A DNA stretch of 64,000 bases, taken from Holophagales bacterium (lineage in GTDB: Bacteria > Acidobacteriota > Thermoanaerobaculia > Multivoradales > JAGPDF01). How positions within the stretch are numbered: the first letter of the stretch is position 1; the number at the start of each line of letters is the position of its first letter. Below, in pieces: positions 58,869 to 64,000 of this stretch. The DNA lies in the NCBI GenBank assembly GCA_016699405.1, contig CP064972.1:3689501-3753500 (forward strand), given 5' to 3'. The position numbers and the translations under genes are program-made. Under the pieces are notes generated by a model, which was not told the origin of the DNA, searched no databases, and saw nothing but the letters and a program-made list of their open reading frames with translations.

Positions 58869-59354
58869 TCAGCGGAAGTAGCGCCAGCCTTCGAGCAGCT
58901 CCTGCTCGGCGATCACCAGGGTCGCGCCGTCGACGCGGTGGCGGAAGGGGACCGGGCGGCACCCGCCGCCCAGCGAGATCTCTTCGAGGCGGCAGGAGGT
59001 CTCGCACTTGTTGTTGACGATCCAGTCGCCGTCCTGGCGGAAGCCTCGTCGCATCTTGAAGTCGTTCTCCGAGGCGTCGAAGGCCGTGTGCAGGCCCCCT
59101 TCGGCGTCGCGGGCCACGAGGAACTTCACCTCCTGGTTCCCCGAGTTGATGAAGCGGAAGAAGCGCACCCGCGAGGGGGCGAGATCCGCGACGTCGAGGC
59201 GAACGACCCCTTGGCGGTCGCTGGCGACGCGCTGGTATTTGGGCCGGGTCAGGCCCCCCTCGTAGAGGAACTGAGCGCCCAGCACCAGGCCGGAAACGAA
59301 GAGGACGAGCAGGATCCCGTGGACGGGCCGGAAGCGACGAGCTGGCTTTTCCAT
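58869..59354 (-). CDS. FtrD-like (DUF2318-type) membrane-anchored protein with altered Cys motifs
   Basis: 161 residues from ATG 59354. One N-terminal membrane helix (about 11-33, HGILLVLFVSGLVLGAQFLY). The outer part follows the FtrD/DUF2318 plan: VRFFRFINSGNQEVKFLVARD, AFDASENDFKMRRGFRQDGDWIV and LGGGCRPVPFRHRV. In the family the first part usually carries a CxxC pair (CDVC), here replaced by SEND; only NKCETSC and the GGGC Cys remain. The family is linked to iron transport in some genomes. A TATCGT box lies 8 bases upstream. Confidence 0.72.
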   Translation of the reverse strand: MEKPARRFRPVHGILLVLFVSGLVLGAQFLYEGGLTRPKYQRVASDRQGVVRLDVADLAPSRVRFFRFINSGNQEVKFLVARDAEGGLHTAFDASENDFKMRRGFRQDGDWIVNNKCETSCRLEEISLGGGCRPVPFRHRVDGATLVIAEQELLEGWRYFR

Positions 59355-59362
59355 GGCGCGTG

Positions 59363-59368
59363 ACGATA
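59363..59368 (-). promoter_or_regulatory. -10 box (TATCGT) for the FtrD-like gene
   Basis: TATCGT on the minus strand, 8 bases before ATG 59354, no Shine-Dalgarno sequence in between. Confidence 0.45.
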
Positions 59369-59440
59369 GCAGTCCGCGGCCCGGATGCGGGCAACATGCC
59401 GCGGCGCAGCAAAATCAGCAACTTAGCGATTGCACGAGGG

Positions 59441-59469
59441 TTGCCGTCCGACGATCCCGGCGCTAGGAT
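59441..59469 (+). promoter_or_regulatory. Likely promoter of the TonB receptor gene
   Basis: TTGCCG (59441-59446), 17-base spacer, TAGGAT (59464-59469), followed by a leader of about 65 bases with a GGGGAGG Shine-Dalgarno sequence. No Fur-type AT-rich box is visible. Confidence 0.45.
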
Positions 59470-59540
59470 CCGCCCCACTTCGCGTGGTCAGTTCTTGCTG
59501 GGCGGCGCCTGGGCCGCCCGCTTCGAGGGGGAGGTTGGCG

Positions 59541-61610
59541 ATGAAGGGATCGACGTACCTGTCGCACTGGGCGCTCGCGCTCGCACTGACCGGGGCCGCC
59601 GCAACGGCCCAACAAGCGGCTCCACCCGCCGCGCCGCCGCCGCCCGACGAGCCGGCCGGCCTGGTCGAGGAGGTCCTGGTCGTCACCGCCTCCCGCACCG
59701 AGCAGCACCTGCACGACGCACCCGTGACGATGAGCGTCATCGACGCCATCGAGATCGAGAAGACGCCGGCCGACGACGCCGGCGACCTGTTGCGCAACGT
59801 GCCGGGGCTCAATGTGGCGCAGATGAGCGCGCGCGACATCCAGGTGTCGGGCCGCGAGTCGACGAACAGCCTGGCGACCGGTCAGCTCGTGCTGCTCGAC
59901 GGACGCTCGCTCTACCTCGATTTCTTCGGCTTCGTGGCCTGGGATTTCGTGCCGCTCGACTTCTCCGAGCTCAAGCAGGTCGAGGTCGTGCGCGGCCCGG
60001 GCAGCGCCGTGTGGGGCGCCAACGCGTTCTCCGGTGTGATCAACCTCATCACCAAGTCGCCCAAGGAGATGGTCGGCACGCGGCTGACCCTCGGCGGCGG
60101 CGAGCTCGGGACGATGTACGGTTCGCTCTCGCACGCCGGCGTCAGCGGCAAGCTCGGCTACAAGCTCTCCGGCGCCTACTACGAGCAAGACCCCTACGAG
60201 CGACCGAGCGGGGTCATCCCGGGAACCAATCCCGCCCGCACCTACCCCGAGTTCGTCAACCAGGGGACGGCACAACCCAAGTTCGACATCGGCTTCGACG
60301 TCGAGCTCGACGAGGCATCCAATCTCGACTTCGCTCTCGGCTACGCGGGCACCGACGGGATCATCCACACCGGCATCGGTCCGTTCGACATGAAGAAGAA
60401 CACCGCCCTGTCGTTCGGCAAGCTGGACTGGAACCGCCAGGCGATGCACGTCGGTCTCTTCTACAACCGCCTCGACGGCGAAGCGAAGAACCTGCTCACC
60501 GTCGGCCCGACCGGCGCGCCGATCAACTTCGTCTTCAAGACCGACACCTACAACCTCGAGGCCGGCAACACCAACCTGGTCGGTGAGAAGCTCCTCTTCA
60601 CCTACGGCGCCAACGCGCGGAAGAACAAGTTCGACCTGTCGATCGCCCCGCGCGGCGACGCGCGCGACGAGTACGGTGCCTACCTGCAGGGCGAGTTCAT
60701 GTTCAACGACCGCTGGCGCTGGGTGATCGGCGGCCGCTACGACAACCTCGACCCGATCGGCGGCGTCTTCTCGCCGCGCACGGCGCTCGTCTTCGCCATC
60801 GAGCCGCAGCAGACCATCCGCCTCTCCTACGGCCGCGCCTTCCGTGCCCCGTCGGTGGTCAACAACTACCTGCAGACCTCGATCATCTCGACGCTGGTAC
60901 CGCCGCTGGCTCCGGGCTACCCCTACTTCCCGCTCGTCACCAACGTCACCGGCAACGAGGATCTCGTCGAGGAGAAGACCGACGCCTACGACCTCGGCTA
61001 CCTGCTGACCAAGGGCGGCACGACCTTCTCGCTCTCGATCTACCACAACGTGCAGAAGGACCTCGCCGACTTCTACCAGAGCGCCTCCTACACACCGCAG
61101 AACCCGCCGCCGGGTTGGATCTACCCGGCCTTCCTCCTCGCCGTGTCGCCGCTCAACACGTTGCCGCGCGAGTTCAGCTACCGCAACATCGGCGAAGTGA
61201 TCAACGAGGGCCTCGAAGTCGGCCTGAGCTGGCGCCAGCGCGGTCCGTGGTCGGCGTCGGCCAACTACTCCTACCAGAAGGACCCGAAGATCACCGGCAT
61301 CCCGGAGGAGGAGCTCGGCAAGGCACCCACTCACCGCGCCAACGTCGCGCTCGGCTGGGACGGCGGGACGTTCTTCGTCAACGCCAATGCCAATTACCAG
61401 AGCGAGGCCTACTGGGCCGACGTGCTGAGCATCCAGGGAACGACCGACGCCTTCACCATGGTCAACGCGACGATCGGCCTCCGCCTCTTCGACGGTCGCG
61501 CCACGCTGAGCATCATCGGCCAGAACATCTTCGACGAGAAGCTGCAGCAGCACCTGTTCGGCGACATCATCAGCCGCAAGGTCACCGGTCAGTTGCAGTT
61601 CCGCTTCTAG
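59541..61610 (+). CDS. TonB-dependent outer membrane receptor
   Basis: 689 residues from ATG 59541. Signal peptide (MKGSTYLSHWALALALTGAA, cleaved near TAQ), a short Pro/Ala-rich segment, TonB-box-like EEVLVVTASR, then the plug (about 55-170; VEVVRGPGSAVWGANAFSGVINLITK). The 22-strand barrel follows, with SYGRAFRAPSVVNNYL and a terminal Phe (GQLQFRF). FtsZ-like or carboxypeptidase-regulatory domains are absent at the N-terminus. Ligand unknown (iron complex, vitamin or sugar polymer). It lies divergent from the FtrD-like gene, which weakly hints at metal uptake. Confidence 0.94.
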   Translation: MKGSTYLSHWALALALTGAAATAQQAAPPAAPPPPDEPAGLVEEVLVVTASRTEQHLHDAPVTMSVIDAIEIEKTPADDAGDLLRNVPGLNVAQMSARDIQVSGRESTNSLATGQLVLLDGRSLYLDFFGFVAWDFVPLDFSELKQVEVVRGPGSAVWGANAFSGVINLITKSPKEMVGTRLTLGGGELGTMYGSLSHAGVSGKLGYKLSGAYYEQDPYERPSGVIPGTNPARTYPEFVNQGTAQPKFDIGFDVELDEASNLDFALGYAGTDGIIHTGIGPFDMKKNTALSFGKLDWNRQAMHVGLFYNRLDGEAKNLLTVGPTGAPINFVFKTDTYNLEAGNTNLVGEKLLFTYGANARKNKFDLSIAPRGDARDEYGAYLQGEFMFNDRWRWVIGGRYDNLDPIGGVFSPRTALVFAIEPQQTIRLSYGRAFRAPSVVNNYLQTSIISTLVPPLAPGYPYFPLVTNVTGNEDLVEEKTDAYDLGYLLTKGGTTFSLSIYHNVQKDLADFYQSASYTPQNPPPGWIYPAFLLAVSPLNTLPREFSYRNIGEVINEGLEVGLSWRQRGPWSASANYSYQKDPKITGIPEEELGKAPTHRANVALGWDGGTFFVNANANYQSEAYWADVLSIQGTTDAFTMVNATIGLRLFDGRATLSIIGQNIFDEKLQQHLFGDIISRKVTGQLQFRF

Positions 61611-61627
61611 GCAACGTCTCGCCCTCG

Positions 61628-61655
61628 GCCCGGCGGAGTCGATCCTCCGCCGGGC
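61628..61655 (+). terminator. GC hairpin after the TonB receptor
   Basis: GCCCGGCGGAG (61628-61638) pairs perfectly with CTCCGCCGGGC (61645-61655) over a 6-base loop, 18 bases after the stop, then TTCGCT. This is the clearest terminator-like hairpin in the window, though the T-run is weak. Confidence 0.55.
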
Positions 61656-61683
61656 TTCGCTCGCGCGAGAGCCCTCGCCCCCG

Positions 61684-62307
61684 ATGCGCCCCGCGATTCC
61701 GCTTGCCGTCAAGGTCGCCTACACGACCTGGTTCGTCCTCTGGGTGCCGGCCTACTGGGCCTTCAACGGGCCGCAGAACTTCCTCTGGCTCTGCGACGTG
61801 ACCAACGGGTTGCTCCTCCTCGCGCTGTGGAGCGAGAGCTCGCTGCTGCTCTCGGCTCAGGCGGTGGGCGTGCTCGCCATCCAGCTCGTCTGGGCGATCG
61901 ACTTCCTCGGCCGGCTGGCGATCGGCCGTCACTTGGTGGGCGGCACCGAGTACATGTTCGAGAGCGGCGATCCGTTGTGGATCCGCGGCTGTTCGCTCTT
62001 CCACCTCTGGGTGCCGGTGTTGCTGCTCTGGGCGATCCGGCGGATCGGCTACGACCGCCGGGCTCCCCGCCTGCAGACGGTCGTCGGCTGGGTCGCGCTC
62101 ACCGCGAGCTACGTCGCCGGAGATTCGACGAGCAACCTCAACTGGCTCTGGCGGCCCTTCGGCCTGGAGACACCGGGCATTCCGCCGCTCGGCTGGCTCG
62201 CCGTCGCCTGGGTCGTCATCCCGCTCGTTCTCTACTGGCCCGCTCACCTCGCCCTGACCGCGGTATTTCCCCCTCACGCTCGAGGTGGAGCGGAGCGGGG
62301 AACCTAG
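61684..62307 (+). CDS. Integral membrane protein of unknown function
   Basis: 207 residues. Six or so hydrophobic segments (VAYTTWFVLWVPAYWAF, GLLLLALWSE, LAIQLVWAIDFLG, LWVPVLLLWAIRRIGY, TVVGWVALTASYVAG, LAVAWVVIPLVLYWPAHL). Trp-rich loops such as NLNWLWRPFG. No motif recognised. The start at ATG 61684 lacks a Shine-Dalgarno sequence. It converges on the AlaX-like gene, with a 4-base overlap of stops. Confidence 0.7.
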   Translation: MRPAIPLAVKVAYTTWFVLWVPAYWAFNGPQNFLWLCDVTNGLLLLALWSESSLLLSAQAVGVLAIQLVWAIDFLGRLAIGRHLVGGTEYMFESGDPLWIRGCSLFHLWVPVLLLWAIRRIGYDRRAPRLQTVVGWVALTASYVAGDSTSNLNWLWRPFGLETPGIPPLGWLAVAWVVIPLVLYWPAHLALTAVFPPHARGGAERGT

Positions 62308-63512
62308 AGCGGACCGCCGGGCGCGTCGAGCGCCGCGCGCAGCGTCGAGACGACCTGTTCGCGACCGGCGAGCGTCGACACCTTGCCCTGGAACGACCGA
62401 CCGCTGCCGCCGCCTCGTCCACCGAGCACGGCGGCGACGCCGCGCCCGAGCTCGGCAAGCGGCAGATCGCAGCGCTCTCCGGCAACCAGCGCGAACGCGA
62501 ACCCCGCGCCGAGCGGAGCCGTGACGAACACCAGCGCCTCGGGCCGCCGGCTGGCGACGCGTTGGGCGAGACGAGCCGCTCCTCCGGCGAGCGGGGCGAC
62601 GACGGCCTCGTCGATCAGCACCCCCGGGCGAAGCGCCAGCGCCTCGGCAAGTTGCGTCTCGAACCGCTCCTCGACGCTCCGCAGCTCGCGCCCGAGCGCT
62701 TCGAGAGCCGCCGCCTTCTCCGCCGCCGCCGCGACCAGGCCTTCCTCGGGCGCGCCGAGGAGCCGGCGGAGATCCGCCGCCCGACGCTCGTGCTCGGCAA
62801 GCCGCCGCCTCACGCGCCCACCGGCAACCCAGAAGAGCCGCGTGCCGCCGCGCATCGGCTCGGTGCCGAGGAGGGCGAGCGACTCGATCTCGGCCGTCGA
62901 GGCCAGGTGCGTCCCCCCGCACGCCGCGAGGTCGATCCCCTCGATCTCGACTAGGCGCGCATCGCCGGAGAAGCCCTCGGGCAGCCCGCGCGATCGGGCG
63001 CCGAGCCGTTCGAGGTCGGCGAGCGGAACCCGCCGCGCCGTCACGCGCCGGGCAGCCCGAACTTCCGCCGCGACCGCCTCCTCCAACCGGACGAGCTCCT
63101 CCGGTGCCAGCTGGGGCACGGCGAGCTCGATGTCGCAGACCGCCGCCCCGAGATGAAACGACGTCGTCCGCCAGCCGAAGCGGTCCGCGGCGATGGCGGT
63201 GAGCAGATGCTGGCCGGTGTGTTGCTGCATGTGGTCGAACCGCCGCGACCAGTCGACACGCAGGCGGACGATCCCGCTCGGCAGGGGCGCGGCGAGGCGA
63301 TGCCGCAGACCCTCCTGCCGGCGTTCGACCGCCGTCACCTCGACCTCGCCGAGCCAGCCGCGGTCCGGCGGCTGTCCCCCGCCTCCGGGATAGAGGATCG
63401 TGTCGTCGAGGAGCGCCCAGGCCCCCTCCGCGTCGATCCCGGCGTCACGCGGCACGACCTCGCGCTCGACGGCCCGGGGATCCCGTTCGTACCCGAGGAG
63501 CTCGTCTGTCAT
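62304..63512 (-). CDS. AlaX-type alanyl-tRNA editing protein with DHHA1 domain
   Basis: 402 residues. Hydrolyses tRNA-Ala wrongly charged with Ser or Gly. N-terminal segment ILYPGGGGQPPDRGWLG as in the AlaRS editing domain, zinc ligands HMQQHTGQHLL (HxxxH) and CGGTHLAST (CxxxH). A linker coiled coil (about 250-310) and a C-terminal DHHA1 domain (GRGGGSGRSFQGK) make it the long AlaX form. TAGAAT lies 6 bases upstream, no Shine-Dalgarno sequence. Confidence 0.92.
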   Translation of the reverse strand: MTDELLGYERDPRAVEREVVPRDAGIDAEGAWALLDDTILYPGGGGQPPDRGWLGEVEVTAVERRQEGLRHRLAAPLPSGIVRLRVDWSRRFDHMQQHTGQHLLTAIAADRFGWRTTSFHLGAAVCDIELAVPQLAPEELVRLEEAVAAEVRAARRVTARRVPLADLERLGARSRGLPEGFSGDARLVEIEGIDLAACGGTHLASTAEIESLALLGTEPMRGGTRLFWVAGGRVRRRLAEHERRAADLRRLLGAPEEGLVAAAAEKAAALEALGRELRSVEERFETQLAEALALRPGVLIDEAVVAPLAGGAARLAQRVASRRPEALVFVTAPLGAGFAFALVAGERCDLPLAELGRGVAAVLGGRGGGSGRSFQGKVSTLAGREQVVSTLRAALDAPGGPL

Positions 63513-63518
63513 GGGGCG

Positions 63519-63524
63519 ATTCTA
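63519..63524 (-). promoter_or_regulatory. -10 box (TAGAAT) for the AlaX-type gene
   Basis: TAGAAT on the minus strand matches TATAAT at 5 of 6 positions and ends 6 bases before ATG 63512. Probable leaderless transcript. Confidence 0.5.
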
Positions 63525-63584
63525 GGACGGGGGCTCACGAACGGCCGCATGCGGATAGACTCCCGCTATTCCGGGGGAACACCT

Positions 63585-64000
63585 GTGACTTCGAGCCTCG
63601 CTGCTGCCTTTCCGCCGCTCGAGCCCGCCTCCGAGCCGATGGCGCCGGTCGACGTCGCCTGGCTGCGGATGGACGAGCCGAACAACCTGATGCAGATCAA
63701 CGGCGTGATCGTCTTCGACGGTTCGGTCGATTTCGGCCGCATCCGCGAGCTGGTCGCCGCGCGGCTCGGCCGGATCCGTCGCTTCCGCCAGCGCGTCGTC
63801 GAAGAGGGCGGTCGCTTCACCTGGCGTGAGGCTCGCGACTTCGACATCGACAACCATCTGGTGCTCGAGACGCTCCCCGAGCCGGGCGGCAAGGCCGGGC
63901 TGCAGCGCTTGATCAGCGAGCTGATGTCGCAGCCGCTCGACCGCGCCCACCCCCTGTGGAAGTTCCACATCGTGGAGAACTACGAGGGTGGAACGGCGGT
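63585..64000 (+). CDS. WS/DGAT-family O-acyltransferase, N-terminal part (runs off the right edge)
   Basis: 138 codons present from GTG 63585 (GGGGGAA about 7 bases upstream). PMAPVDVAWLRMDEPNNLMQIN matches the N-terminus of wax ester synthase/diacylglycerol acyltransferases, followed by RFRQRVVEEGG, FDIDNHLVLETLPEPGG and QPLDRAHPLWKFHIVENYEGG. The catalytic HHxxxDG lies beyond the edge. Such enzymes make wax esters or triacylglycerol as storage lipids. Confidence 0.87.
   Translation, partial: MTSSLAAAFPPLEPASEPMAPVDVAWLRMDEPNNLMQINGVIVFDGSVDFGRIRELVAARLGRIRRFRQRVVEEGGRFTWREARDFDIDNHLVLETLPEPGGKAGLQRLISELMSQPLDRAHPLWKFHIVENYEGGTA

Overview
This 64 kb stretch is very GC-rich and densely packed with genes, most of them read leftward in overlapping operons. 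It comes from a diderm (Gram-negative-type) bacterium. It encodes an outer-membrane assembly and lipid A block (bamA, skp, lpxD, fabZ, lpxA), a lipoprotein exporter (lolD, lolC) and two TonB-dependent receptors. It also carries a ClpC-type unfoldase and a WS/DGAT-like acyltransferase. That mix, with the gene content and codon use, fits an Acidobacteriota lineage (Thermoanaerobaculia- or Holophagae-like). The taxon is an inference; no rRNA gene is present.

Layout. 0-3.6 kb: start of a cinA-like gene, a secreted beta-propeller-like protein, a pyrimidine nucleoside phosphorylase and a membrane-anchored TPR protein. 3.6-8 kb: tRNA-Arg(CCT), then apt, acylphosphatase, pcm, surE, mtnP and a Gfo/Idh/MocA oxidoreductase. 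8-13.3 kb: lpxA-fabZ-lpxD-skp-bamA. 13.3-17.7 kb: clpC, lolD, lolC. 17.7-24 kb: lysS, purine nucleoside phosphorylase, a coiled-coil protein of unknown function, hpt, ridA and threonine aldolase. 23.7-30.6 kb: an unknown gene between ltaE and ribE, then ribD, ftsY, a Roadblock-like protein, an HD-GYP sensor and aroB. 30.7-36.6 kb: M3 peptidase, aspS, hisS and a gamma-carbonic-anhydrase-like protein. 36.7-38.8 kb: a ribbon-helix-helix/PIN toxin-antitoxin pair, a thioesterase and a secreted protein. 38.9-44.2 kb: a frameshifted TonB receptor, aroC, an SDR, a truncated DoxX gene and a decayed glyoxalase-family gene. 44.2-53.7 kb: a sugar-related block (GMC oxidoreductase, aquaporin with a Cys-rich tail, GH133 debranching enzyme, GH63-type glucosidase, SDR, esterase). 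53.8-64 kb: small membrane proteins, an EamA transporter, a PilB/GspE ATPase, an AbrB/PIN toxin-antitoxin pair, DUF4395 and FtrD-like proteins, an intact TonB receptor, an AlaX-type editing protein and the start of a WS/DGAT-like acyltransferase.

Themes. (1) Five nucleobase or nucleoside salvage enzymes lie in the first 22 kb. (2) Operon heads repeatedly show a TANNNT box 6-11 bases before the start codon and no Shine-Dalgarno sequence, which suggests leaderless transcripts. Genes inside operons instead use Shine-Dalgarno sites and ATGA/GTGA/TTGA overlaps. (3) Each toxin-antitoxin pair has its own inverted repeat over its promoter. (4) Between 40 and 52 kb, four genes are broken or are remnants. 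No CRISPR array, insertion sequence, prophage or rRNA was seen, and I did not find a clearly new defence or biosynthetic system. The least explained items are the aquaporin Cys/His tail with its operon, the Gfo/Idh enzyme beside lpxA, the Cys-depleted FtrD-like protein and two conserved-looking genes of unknown function.
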